From: CAVYWD01 sp963772225
GTDB taxonomy: Bacteria > Myxococcota > Myxococcia > Myxococcales > UBA5297
DNA: 64,000 bases
Reading direction: 5' to 3'
NCBI GenBank assembly: GCA_963772225.1
Contig: CAVYWD010000002.1
Location: forward strand, 744,001-808,000
Shown here: positions 8,262 through 18,307 of the stretch, piece by piece
How the letters are laid out: the number at the start of each line of letters is the position of its first letter
Position numbering within the stretch: position 1 is the stretch's first letter
Notes under the pieces: generated by a model
Seen by the model: only the letters and a program-made list of their open reading frames with translations
What the model was told of the DNA's origin: nothing
The model's database searches: none
Translations under genes and position numbers: made by a program

Positions 8262-11200
8262 TCCATTGAAGCCTCTTCGAGCTCCTCGTTTCGCGCGACG
8301 CCTCCGGCGGCTTTCCCGGGCCTTTTGGTCCGGGCTCCATTGAAGCTGATCCCCCTTCTGCCGAGGCCCTGGATAGACGCGCGGCTTTCCCGGGCCTTTT
8401 GGTCCGGGCTCCATTGAAGCCAGTCTTGCCGTGCCCTACTCCGATATTCCCGATCTCCTTTCCCGGGCCTTTTGGTCCGGGCTCCATTGAAGCATTCGCT
8501 CGCACAGACCCGCGAGCAGCAGCTCCTGCTTTCCCGGGCCTTTTGGTCCGGGCTCCATTGAAGCTCAGGACATGGAGATCGCCATTGATGCCTCTGATGA
8601 CTTTCCCGGGCCTTTTGGTCCGGGCTCCATTGAAGCCCATCGCCTCTCGCCCCGACCGCGCGCGCGATATCCACTTTCCCGGGCCTTTTGGTCCGGGCTC
8701 CATTGAAGCGGGATCGGGGTAGCGCACACGAAGGGAGATCGCGTCCTTTCCCGGGCCTTTTGGTCCGGGCTCCATTGAAGCTTTTTTTGCGTCCGCGTAC
8801 ATTTTCGCGATCGCTTCTTTCCCGGGCCTTTTGGTCCGGGCTCCATTGAAGCGCGGATTTGTTCGCGGCCCTCGAGGAAGAGGGCTTGCTTTCCCGGGCC
8901 TTTTGGTCCGGGCTCCATTGAAGCCGAGCAGGTCGACAACGGCCGCGCTGCCGTCGCCGACTTTCCCGGGCCTTTTGGTCCGGGCTCCATTGAAGCGAGG
9001 GATCGCGCCGCCGCACCCAGATCCCGGTGCTCCCCTTTCCCGGGCCTTTTGGTCCGGGCTCCATTGAAGCCTGAAGTAGCAGTCGGCGCCGACGTTGGCC
9101 TGAGCCTTTCCCGGGCCTTTTGGTCCGGGCTCCATTGAAGCGTGAAGCAGCTTGGGGCGCGACCGGTCGACTGGATTCCCTTTCCCGGGCCTTTTGGTCC
9201 GGGCTCCATTGAAGCTCCTGGCCACGGCCACTGTCGCGCCGGGAGTCGGGCCTTTCCCGGGCCTTTTGGTCCGGGCTCCATTGAAGCTACTTGCGCTGGG
9301 TCCTGGAGAAATTCCCCCAGGCGCACTTTCCCGGGCCTTTTGGTCCGGGCTCCATTGAAGCAGGTCACAGGGCCGCGCTCCACCAGGACAAGCCCACTTT
9401 CCCGGGCCTTTTGGTCCGGGCTCCATTGAAGCGAGCTCCTCGTCGCCGTAGTTGTAGAGCGCCCAAGCTTTCCCGGGCCTTTTGGTCCGGGCTCCATTGA
9501 AGCAATACGCGGTCGTGCGCCGCGTAGAGCGCCGGGTACTTTCCCGGGCCTTTTGGTCCGGGCTCCATTGAAGCGGTCGCCGCCACCACGATCGTGGAGC
9601 CGTTCGTCGCCTTTCCCGGGCCTTTTGGTCCGGGCTCCATTGAAGCGAGTCCTCGGGCGGATGGGGGGGCTACAGCGATCCCGCTTTCCCGGGCCTTTTG
9701 GTCCGGGCTCCATTGAAGCACCCGGGGCCCGGCCACGTTGCCGCTCGCTCCTGGCCTTTCCCGGGCCTTTTGGTCCGGGCTCCATTGAAGCTGCGGCCGC
9801 CTACCAGCCCGCTCGCCGCCCTGCCCGCTTTCCCGGGCCTTTTGGTCCGGGCTCCATTGAAGCCGGATCGAAACGACGCACTCGACGCGTGGCATGAACT
9901 TTCCCGGGCCTTTTGGTCCGGGCTCCATTGAAGCGAAGCGGAAAAGCCGGACGTGTCGTAGCTGAGACCAGCTTTCCCGGGCCTTTTGGTCCGGGCTCCA
10001 TTGAAGCGTGATGCGCCACGCGGCGAGGCCGGTGTAGCGGGACGCCTTTCCCGGGCCTTTTGGTCCGGGCTCCATTGAAGCGCGAGAACCTCGAGGTAAC
10101 GAATCTGCTTGTCCGTAGCTTTCCCGGGCCTTTTGGTCCGGGCTCCATTGAAGCCTGCAGGCCCTGAAGCAAGAGCCCGCGCCACGCGGCTTTCCCGGGC
10201 CTTTTGGTCCGGGCTCCATTGAAGCCGGCGCCCCGAGCTCCTCGCCTGGGTGCGCGCCGAGCGCTTTCCCGGGCCTTTTGGTCCGGGCTCCATTTAAGCT
10301 ACCTCGATGGCCAGGGCGCGCCCACACGCGGATCCCTTTCCCGGGCCTTTTGGTCCGGGCTCCATTGAAGCTTTAGCCGTGGCCGTCGCCGTAGCTGTCG
10401 CCGCCACTTTCCCGGGCCTTTTGGTCCGGGCTCCATTGAAGCCAGCCCCGGACGCTAGGCCTGTGCCCTGGCGCATCCGCTTTCCCGGGCCTTTTGGTCC
10501 GGGCTCCATTGAAGCGCCGACGCGGCCGCGTGGGGGAATCGCTGCACCCTCTTTCCCGGGCCTTTTGGTCCGGGCTCCATTGAAGCAGGTCCTCCCACTT
10601 CTTCGCGCCGAGGGTCGCAATCTTTCCCGGGCCTTTTGGTCCGGGCTCCATTGAAGCGCCGGGGCCAAATGCGAGGCGAACGTGAGCGAGCACTCTTTCC
10701 CGGGCCTTTTGGTCCGGGCTCCATTGAAGCGTCGCGGACCCTGAGAGCAACCTCCGCTTGTGCGGGCTTTCCCGGGCCTTTTGGTCCGGGCTCCATTGAA
10801 GCCCGTCGCCGAGCCGCCGGCGGAGCCCGCGAGAGGACTTTCCCGGGCCTTTTGGTCCGGGCTCCATTGAAGCCCTGCGCAGAGCCGAGCCCATTACCGA
10901 CCTCCTCCGCCTTTCCCGGGCCTTTTGGTCCGGGCTCCATTGAAGCAACGTCTACGGGCTCCGTTCCGAGGCGTTCCCGGACTCTTTCCCGGGCCTTTTG
11001 GTCCGGGCTCCATTGAAGCAACCACAGCAGATGAACCTCGCCGCTTGATGGATTCTTTCCCGGGCCTTTTGGTCCGGGCTCCATTGAAGCACCCGGTAAC
11101 GCGCGCGCGCCTGCTCAACGGGGATTCTTTCCCGGGCCTTTTGGTCCGGGCTCCATTGAAGGTCGTCGGCTGAGAGCCGTGCCTTGACGCGCTCGATCAC

Positions 11201-14200
11201 TTTCCCGGGCCTTTTGGTCCGGGCTCCATTGAAGTAAAGCGTTCCAGCGTTATCGGTATATGGCGTGCCCTTTCCCGGGCCTTTTGGTCCGGGCTCCATT
11301 GAAGCGCAACGGCGCTCGCGGCCCGCTACCCGGGCGACGCCTTTCCCGGGCCTTTTGGTCCGGGCTCCATTGAAGCCGGATTGATCACGTTGTTGACGCT
11401 GAATTGCCAGCTCTTTCCCGGGCCTTTTGGTCCGGGCTCCATTGAAGCCCCGCGTCTACCGTGGATCCTACGCCGAACGCGGGTCCTTTCCCGGGCCTTT
11501 TGGTCCGGGCTCCATTGAAGCACCATGCTAAAGCCCGACCTCATTATTGCGGACGACTTTCCCGGGCCTTTTGGTCCGGGCTCCATTGAAGCATGTAGCG
11601 CCCATCGCGGGCGCGCCGGCGGTTGGCCCTTTCCCGGGCCTTTTGGTCCGGGCTCCATTGAAGCATCGCCTCGTTGATGCCCCTCCGCGCAACCTCTGCG
11701 TTTTCCCGGGCCTTTTGGTCCGGGCTCCATTGAAGCAGGGCCTCTATCGACTGGGCCTGCACCGAGATCGTCACTTTCCCGGGCCTTTTGGTCCGGGCTC
11801 CATTGAAGCGAGAAGCCGTCGTGTCGTGCGCTCGTTGGCAAATCCTTTCCCGGGCCTTTTGGTCCGGGCTCCATTGAAGCGTTGCCGCTCGCACGCGGAC
11901 CGGCACGCCCTTCGACCTTTCCCGGGCCTTTTGGTCCGGGCTCCATTGAAGCGACGACCCTCTCTCGCCGTCGATGAAAATTGGCTTCCTTTCCCGGGCC
12001 TTTTGGTCCGGGCTCCATTGAAGCGCTGGCGTGGAGCCCGCTGGCGCTGGAGCGGCCCACTTTCCCGGGCCTTTTGGTCCGGGCTCCATTGAAGCTCGAG
12101 ACGCTTTCGGGCCGAGGTGAGCTCCTCCCGCTTTCCCGGGCCTTTTGGTCCGGGCTCCATTGAAGCGTCTGAGAGGACCTTGAGGCCCTCCTCGGTCGCC
12201 ACTTTCCCGGGCCTTTTGGTCCGGGCTCCATTGAAGCGCCGAGCACTTCTTCAGGCTGGTTCTCGAGGTCAATCTTTCCCGGGCCTTTTGGTCCGGGCTC
12301 CATTGAAGCCAGTCAAGCACCAGGTGGCCGACGAAACCCGGCACCTTTCCCGGGCCTTTTGGTCCGGGCTCCATTGAAGCGCGGATACTGCCCGGTGCGC
12401 CGCGCGGCCTGGATCCTTTCCCGGGCCTTTTGGTCCGGGCTCCATTGAAGCCAGTCCGCGTACCTGAAGACGCCGATCTTCTGGCCCTTTCCCGGGCCTT
12501 TTGGTCCGGGCTCCATTGAAGCTGTGATCGCACGCTGAACCGTCCTCGGTCCGGCGCCTTTCCCGGGCCTTTTGGTCCGGGCTCCATTGAAGCGCTCTTT
12601 TCGCCATTGTCTGCCTCGTGGTTTGAGTTCTTTCCCGGGCCTTTTGGTCCGGGCTCCATTGAAGCCGAACCCTGCTCAGCGATAAGCACAACGCCGTCAA
12701 CTTTCCCGGGCCTTTTGGTCCGGGCTCCATTGAAGCCTCTCGGAGGCCGTCGAGGGCGCGCACCTGGTAGGGACCTTTCCCGGGCCTTTTGGTCCGGGCT
12801 CCATTGAAGCGAGACGGGCGCGCAGCAAGACCTCTTCGGCGACAGCACTTTCCCGGGCCTTTTGGTCCGGGCTCCATTGAAGCGGGCCAACCCCAACAAC
12901 CCCAGCAGCGACAATGCCTGCTTTCCCGGGCCTTTTGGTCCGGGCTCCATTGAAGCCCCGACGACGACCGCGACTATTCTCTCTCCGAGGCCACTTTCCC
13001 GGGCCTTTTGGTCCGGGCTCCATTGAAGCGAGAGGTGAACGCGTAATGGCCCGCCGTGCGCGACACTTTCCCGGGCCTTTTGGTCCGGGCTCCATTGAAG
13101 CAAGACGTTCAAGAATCCCGAGGGAGACGATTTCGACTTTCCCGGGCCTTTTGGTCCGGGCTCCATTGAAGCCAGCGCGGGCCGGTACGCGCAGCACACC
13201 GAGCCCGACTTTCCCGGGCCTTTTGGTCCGGGCTCCATTGAAGCCGCGTCCGACGCGGTTCGCCACCGTGTAGTAGCCGACTTTCCCGGGCCTTTTGGTC
13301 CGGGCTCCATTGAAGCTGGGCCCGGGTGCAGGAATCGGCACAGGCCCATGCTCTTTCCCGGGCCTTTTGGTCCGGGCTCCATTGAAGCGCACGAAACGCG
13401 CACGCCAGCCCGACCGAACGCGAGCTCTTTCCCGGGCCTTTTGGTCCGGGCTCCATTGAAGCCTACTCCGCGACCGACACCCAGGACGGGTCCACCGCCT
13501 TTCCCGGGCCTTTTGGTCCGGGCTCCATTGAAGCCAGGTAGTCGAGGCTCGCCGGGTCGGAGGCGGCGACTTTCCCGGGCCTTTTGGTCCGGGCTCCATT
13601 GAAGCTCTTCACGCTCGACGTCGACCCCGACCGCGCTCAGGAACTTTCCCGGGCCTTTTGGTCCGGGCTCCATTGAAGCAAGCGGCCTCCGGCGAGCGGT
13701 CGAAGAGCAGCGCGTTCCTTTCCCGGGCCTTTTGGTCCGGGCTCCATTGAAGCAGGCTGATGCGGCTCGAGGAAGGCTGGAGCCAGGCTCTTTCCCGGGC
13801 CTTTTGGTCCGGGCTCCATTGAAGCTATCAGGCCGAATTCCGTTTCCAGTCCGCGTACCTGACTTTCCCGGGCCTTTTGGTCCGGGCTCCATTGAAGCAA
13901 CGAGGACCGGGCCCTCTACCTCTCGGCGGCGCGCCCTTTCCCGGGCCTTTTGGTCCGGGCTCCATTGAAGCATCTCCACCGCACTTCTCGATGCCGTCAA
14001 GAAACCTTTCCCGGGCCTTTTGGTCCGGGCTCCATTGAAGCGACCTGTTGCCGCGCGGGTTGCGCACGTCGATCCGACTTTCCCGGGCCTTTTGGTCCGG
14101 GCTCCATTGAAGCCATTTCCGATAGGCCTCGCTCGTCCAACTCCCGGCCGACTTTCCCGGGCCTTTTGGTCCGGGCTCCATTGAAGCTTCCAGGGGGCGA

Positions 14201-14750
14201 ACTGCGTCGACTCGCCAATCGTCCTTTCCCGGGCCTTTTGGTCCGGGCTCCATTGAAGCGGGGCGATGTACGCGAGGGCTCGGGAGGAGTCATGACTTTC
14301 CCGGGCCTTTTGGTCCGGGCTCCATTGAAGCGACGGCCAGCCGTTCTTCTCGACCTCGCACCCAATCCCGGGCCTTTTGGTCCGGGCTCCATTGAAGCAA
14401 GACGGCGCCGAGGCAGCCGTTGCCGACCGCGCGGATCTTTCCCGGGCCTTTTGGTCCGGGCTCCATTGAAGCCCGTTCTCGAAAGAAGCTGGCAATTCAG
14501 CGTCAACTTTCCCGGGCCTTTTGGTCCGGGCTCCATTGAAGCAAAACCTGTGGGCGATCCGAGGCGCCGCGATCGCTGTGCTTTCCCGGGCCTTTTGGTC
14601 CGGGCTCCATTGAAGCCGACACTCGCCGCCGCCATCGCGCCGACAGCAACGCTTTCCCGGGCCTTTTGGTCCGGGCTCCATTGAAGCGCGTCGTCGACGC
14701 TCGAGTTCCGCCGCTGCCGCCTTCTCTTTCCCGGGCCTTTTGGTCCGGGC
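8262..14750 (+). CRISPR. CRISPR array, leader-distal segment (91 repeats, 90 spacers)
   Basis: Same 36-bp repeat and polarity as 1-3627; originally one array. The first unit is only CTCCATTGAAGC (8262-8273), which keeps the ATTGAAGC handle but has lost the hairpin. The average period is 72 bp. Repeats are almost perfect. Variants are at 10264 (G32 to T), 11127 and 11200 (last base changed), 11701 (first base T) and 14363 (bases 2-3 AA). The final unit, 14726-14750, is cut after base 25. Variants and truncation cluster towards this end, supporting it as the trailer side. Two spacer pairs sample overlapping target DNA: 11377-11412 with 14473-14506 on opposite strands, and 12452-12486 with 13826-13862 on the same strand. 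Confidence 0.98.
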
Positions 14751-15104
14751 GATTCTGCCATGTTGCGAGTTGCACTGAGCAATCTCATTTCGAACGCATT
14801 GAAGTTCACGCAGCAGCGCGAGAGCGCGAAGGTCGCCATCGGCATCCTGCCGAGCCAGGACGACGAAACCGTCGTGTTCGTGCGCGACAATGGTGTCGGC
14901 TTCAACATGCAGTATGCGAGCAGGCTCTTCGGAGTCTTTCAGCGCCTGCACAGAGCCGATGAATTCGAAGGCGCCGGCATCGGCTTGGCCAACGTTCGCC
15001 GGGTCATCAGCCGCCACGGCGGCAAGACATGGGCAGAGGGGAAGGTCGGTGAAGGAGCGACTTTCTATTTCACGCTGCCCCAAGCGCGTGACCACGAGCC
15101 ATAG
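14751..15104 (+). pseudogene. 3' fragment of a sensor histidine kinase (HATPase domain only)
   Basis: The readable protein begins GDSAMLRVALSNLISNALKF at the exact end of the last CRISPR repeat. It contains the N box (LSNLISNALKFT), G1 box (DNGVGF) and G2 box (GAGIGLANVRRVISRHGG), then ends in an intact C-terminus. This is the ATP-binding part of a phytochrome-type/PAS histidine kinase. The sensory domains and the phospho-accepting His are missing. The junction falls within GGGC shared by the repeat and the kinase codons, so a deletion or recombination event fused the array end to the gene. The fragment could be translated from the ATG at 14760, but without a dimerisation domain it is unlikely to be a working kinase. 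Confidence 0.85.
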
Positions 15105-15134
15105 GCGAGAGGTGCGCCCGTCTCGCCCCCCTAT
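15101..15134. terminator. Bidirectional hairpin between convergent genes
   Basis: ATAGGCGAGA (15101-15110) pairs with TCTCGCC plus CCTAT (15121-15134), leaving a small bulge. The hairpin covers the stop codons of both the kinase fragment and the convergent penicillin-binding protein gene. There is no long T run, so intrinsic termination is only possible. Confidence 0.4.
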
Positions 15135-17497
15135 GGCGCGGGCTCAGCCGGCGCCGCCGACTCTCCCGCCGGCACCGCCTCCCGCTCCGCCTTCTCCCTC
15201 GCGATCCTCTGCCAAAGCCCCTCGTACTTCACCTTCCCCTCCTCCGCCTCCGAGGGCGCCGGGTGCTCCTCCTGGCAAGTCGCCCGCGGCTCGCTCCCCG
15301 GTACGAACGGCGCATAAATCTTCTGGCACGCCGGCCCCGCAAGCTTCCCCGTCAGCGCGCAGATCCACCGATGCGAGATCTTCGGCATCTCCGGGAAACT
15401 GGGCAAAGGCCCCTCCCCCCGCGTCACGCGCCCCATCCACCAACCCCACATCGGCGCCGCCAAATCCGACGCCGAAGCGCCCAGCGGCTCGGGCTGGTCG
15501 TACCCGAGCCACACGGCGGCCGCCCACCGCGGAGTCGCGCCCACGAACCACACGTCGCGGTCGGTGGTGCCCGTCTTCCCCATCACCTGCCCCGCGTACC
15601 CCGACTCATCGGCGGCGCCGCGCACCGCCCCGCCGGTGCCGAAATCGACCACGAGCCGCATCATCTCGCGGGTGAGCGCAGCGACCTCGGGCGACAGGAC
15701 GGCGACGCTCTCCGGCTCGCGCAGCATCTCCACCCCGGCCGCATCGACCAGCCGCACCACCGGGGCGCCCTGGACGCTCCTGCCGCCGTTGGCGACGAGC
15801 CCCGCGAACTGCGCCATCTCCAGCACCGTCACCTCGCCCTGCCCGAGCGCCAAGCCCAGCTCCGGCGGAAAGCGCCGCGTATCGAACCCAAGCCGCTGCG
15901 CGAACTCGATGAGAGGCCGCGGCCCTCCCAAATCCTGCAAGAGCGAGGCAGTGGCCACGTTTTGCGAGAGCGCCAGCCCATAGGCGAGCGAGACCGTCGG
16001 CGTGTACTCGCCGGTCACATTGCGCGGCCGCCAGTCGCCCCGCGGCGTCTTGAAGACGCGAAGCGCATTGGGCTCGGTGCTCGCGGCGCTGAAGCGCGGC
16101 TTCCCGTCCGCCCCGCTTCCCTGCGACAGCGCGAGCGCGTAGACCAGCGGCTTGAACGCGCTGCCCGGCTGCCTCCGGGCCTGAGTGACCCGGTTGAAGC
16201 TCGTCGCCGTCTCGCCGAAGCCGCCCCACACCGCGCGGATGCGCCCCGTCTGCACGTCCAGCAGCGCCGCCGCCGATTGCAGAGGCTGCGGCCGCTTGCC
16301 CAGCACGCCCTCCAGCTTCTGAGTCCTCTGCCCCAGCACGCGCTCGGTCTCCTCCTGCGCCGCGAGGTCGATGGCCGCGGTGGCGACGAGCCCCGCGCCG
16401 TATACCGTGGCCGCGGGCCAGCGCGACTCCAGCCAGGCGCGCGCCACCGAGAGGTAGGCCGGGTAGCGCTCGGCGAGCGGGCGGGCCGGAACGGTGGCGA
16501 CAGGCTCGTCCAGCGCCTCCTTCACGTCGTAGCCGAAAGTCTCGGCCATGGCTTTCAGGACGCGGTTCCTCCGCTCCTTCGCCAGCTCCGGAAAGCGATC
16601 GGGCGCGAACTTCGCCGGCGCCGGCAATAGGCCGGCCAGCGTCGCAGCCTCGGCGAGCGAGAGCGCCTTGGCGGGTTTGCCGAAGTAGTGCTCCGCGGCG
16701 GCCTCGAACCCGCAAATGGAGAGGCCGCCTCGCTGGCCCAGGTACGGCGCGTCGAGGTAGGCCTGCAGCACGCCGTCCTTGCCGAGCTCGCGGTCGACGG
16801 CCATGGCCAGCACCGCCTCGCGCACCTTGCGGGCGAACCTCTTCTCGCGCTCGCCGCCGAAGGCCCGCGCCACCTGCATCGACAGCGTGCTGCCACCCTG
16901 CGCCCAGGCGCGCTCCCGAGCGTTGGCGAAGGTGGCGCGCAAGACGGCCCCGACCGCGACCCCTCGGTGCTTGCGGAAATCCCGGTCCTCGGCCGCGACG
17001 ATGGCGTCGAGCAGGTGCTTGGGCGCCTCGGCGAGCGGCAGGTGCGCGCGAAGCTCGCCGTCCGGCCCGATGAGCCACCCCAGCAGGACGGGCTCGAGCT
17101 CGCCGCCCGAGCGCGGGACCACCTTGCCGGTCCTCTCGCAAAGCTCGCCGGGCCCGGGCGTGGGGCACCTCTCGGCGTAGCCGCGGGCGCGCGCCTCGGC
17201 GATCAGCCGCCCGGCGGGCACCGTCAAGGGAACCGGCTCCGACACGACCCGCGAGGGGAAGCTCCAGCCCGGATGCGCGACCTCATGAGCCGCGTGGCTT
17301 CGCGCGAGCTGCGCGCCCTGCTTCCACCACCGGCCCGCCGTCGCCAACGCGATGCCCGAGACCAGCGCCAGCGCCAGCGCGCCCACGACCCGACCGCGCG
17401 GCAAGGCGCGTCGCCACTTTTCCACCGAGCTGCTCTCCAACCGGAACTCCTCCAGCCCCCGAGCGGGCCGGAACAATCGCGCGGCGCGGCGAAGCAA
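15131..17497 (-). CDS. Class A penicillin-binding protein (PBP1C-like transglycosylase/transpeptidase)
   Basis: 788 aa, with a membrane anchor at about residues 37-55. The GT51 glycosyltransferase domain shows E170-D171 in AAEDRDFRKHRG and GGSTLSMQVAR (~201-211). The transpeptidase domain shows the active serine S446 in SAFK, SQN at 511-513 and KTGT at 641-644. It polymerises and cross-links peptidoglycan at the outer face of the inner membrane. The C-terminal tail CALTG...C...FVPG...C resembles PBP1C, but the long BiPBP domain is absent. The annotated start is a TTG with a weak ribosome site; a slightly shorter protein is possible because the first ~25 residues are not conserved in type. Convergent with the kinase fragment. 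Confidence 0.93.
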   Translation of the reverse strand: MLRRAARLFRPARGLEEFRLESSSVEKWRRALPRGRVVGALALALVSGIALATAGRWWKQGAQLARSHAAHEVAHPGWSFPSRVVSEPVPLTVPAGRLIAEARARGYAERCPTPGPGELCERTGKVVPRSGGELEPVLLGWLIGPDGELRAHLPLAEAPKHLLDAIVAAEDRDFRKHRGVAVGAVLRATFANARERAWAQGGSTLSMQVARAFGGEREKRFARKVREAVLAMAVDRELGKDGVLQAYLDAPYLGQRGGLSICGFEAAAEHYFGKPAKALSLAEAATLAGLLPAPAKFAPDRFPELAKERRNRVLKAMAETFGYDVKEALDEPVATVPARPLAERYPAYLSVARAWLESRWPAATVYGAGLVATAAIDLAAQEETERVLGQRTQKLEGVLGKRPQPLQSAAALLDVQTGRIRAVWGGFGETATSFNRVTQARRQPGSAFKPLVYALALSQGSGADGKPRFSAASTEPNALRVFKTPRGDWRPRNVTGEYTPTVSLAYGLALSQNVATASLLQDLGGPRPLIEFAQRLGFDTRRFPPELGLALGQGEVTVLEMAQFAGLVANGGRSVQGAPVVRLVDAAGVEMLREPESVAVLSPEVAALTREMMRLVVDFGTGGAVRGAADESGYAGQVMGKTGTTDRDVWFVGATPRWAAAVWLGYDQPEPLGASASDLAAPMWGWWMGRVTRGEGPLPSFPEMPKISHRWICALTGKLAGPACQKIYAPFVPGSEPRATCQEEHPAPSEAEEGKVKYEGLWQRIAREKAEREAVPAGESAAPAEPAP

Positions 17498-17680
17498 TCA
17501 AGCTCGGCGCTCGGCCCGCCCCTCCCTCGGCGCGGCTTCGCTCGCCTGGGCGCCGGTCTAAACGGGCGCCCTACTCCCGAGCGTCGCGCTGGGGCCGCAA
17601 GCTGCCGCCCCAGAGCAAGTTCGATCCAGCGCGGCAGCTCAGCTATCCTTCGGGTTGCCTTGAGCCCAGGGGTTCCCCCC

Positions 17681-18301
17681 GTGACCAGCGACCCATCCAA
17701 GCCCGCGCCCAAAGACCTCGCGACCCCAGCCACGCCCGGCCCCACGGAGCCCACGCCGGCCCCCGGCGACCGCCTGGTCCGCCTCTGCAGCTGCGTCGAC
17801 GCCTCCGAGGCCAACGCCCTCCGAGGCCTCCTGGCCGCGCACGAGGTCGACTGCTTCGTCCAGGGCGAGAGCCATAGGCCCAACCTCGGCGTCCTCTCCG
17901 GCTACATGGAGCTCAACATCCTCGTCCGCGAGGATGACCTGAAGCGCGCCGCCGTCCTCATCGGCGCCCAGCGCGCCGACGAGCCCGTGGGCCACCGCCC
18001 CGCCGCCGAGGCGCCTCAGGACAAAATTCCCCTCTGCCTCGAGCACGCCGCCCCCGGCGAGCTTCGCTGCTCCGAGTGCGGCCGCGGCCTGTGCGAGGAG
18101 TGCGAGCGCGAGCCAGTCGACCCCTCCCGCCCCGACGCCGGGGTCATCTGCGCCGAGTGCTCCGACCGCAAGACCAAGAGCCTGCTCGCGCCCACCGACC
18201 GCGCCAAGAAGGCCTTCATCTGGGTGCTCCTCGCCGCCCTCTTCGGCCCGGTGCTCGTCTACGCGCTCCTGAGGCTCGGCGCCCTCCTCGCAGCGCACTG
18301 A
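17681..18301 (+). CDS. DUF2007 domain / zinc-finger / single-TM membrane protein
   Basis: 206 aa from a GTG after a short purine-rich stretch. A Pro/Thr-rich lead (1-30) precedes a DUF2007 domain, which begins RLCSCVDASEANALRGLLAA and ends in LVREDDLKRAAVLI. Next is a B-box/zinc-ribbon-like Cys/His cluster (CLEH, CSEC, CEEC, CAEC). One transmembrane helix, AFIWVLLAALFGPVLVYALL, lies near the C-terminus. DUF2007 is annotated in databases as a putative signal-transducing protein; no biochemical activity can be given. Divergent from the PBP gene, and its end lies 6 bp from the convergent alcohol dehydrogenase stop. Confidence 0.75.
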   Translation: MTSDPSKPAPKDLATPATPGPTEPTPAPGDRLVRLCSCVDASEANALRGLLAAHEVDCFVQGESHRPNLGVLSGYMELNILVREDDLKRAAVLIGAQRADEPVGHRPAAEAPQDKIPLCLEHAAPGELRCSECGRGLCEECEREPVDPSRPDAGVICAECSDRKTKSLLAPTDRAKKAFIWVLLAALFGPVLVYALLRLGALLAAH

Positions 18302-18307
18302 GCCGCC

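Noticed and set aside
10372..10406. Spacer rich in GTNGCC units resembling the hexamer tracts at 19742 and 20211, a possible self-target
   Set aside because: Similarity is only low-complexity composition; no long exact match was found.
14..14684. Dozens of long open frames across the CRISPR arrays on both strands
   Set aside because: They are produced by the 36-bp repeat, which is open in several frames with a ~72-bp period close to a multiple of three; the repeated peptides (such as FPGLLVRAPLK) are repeat translations, not genes.
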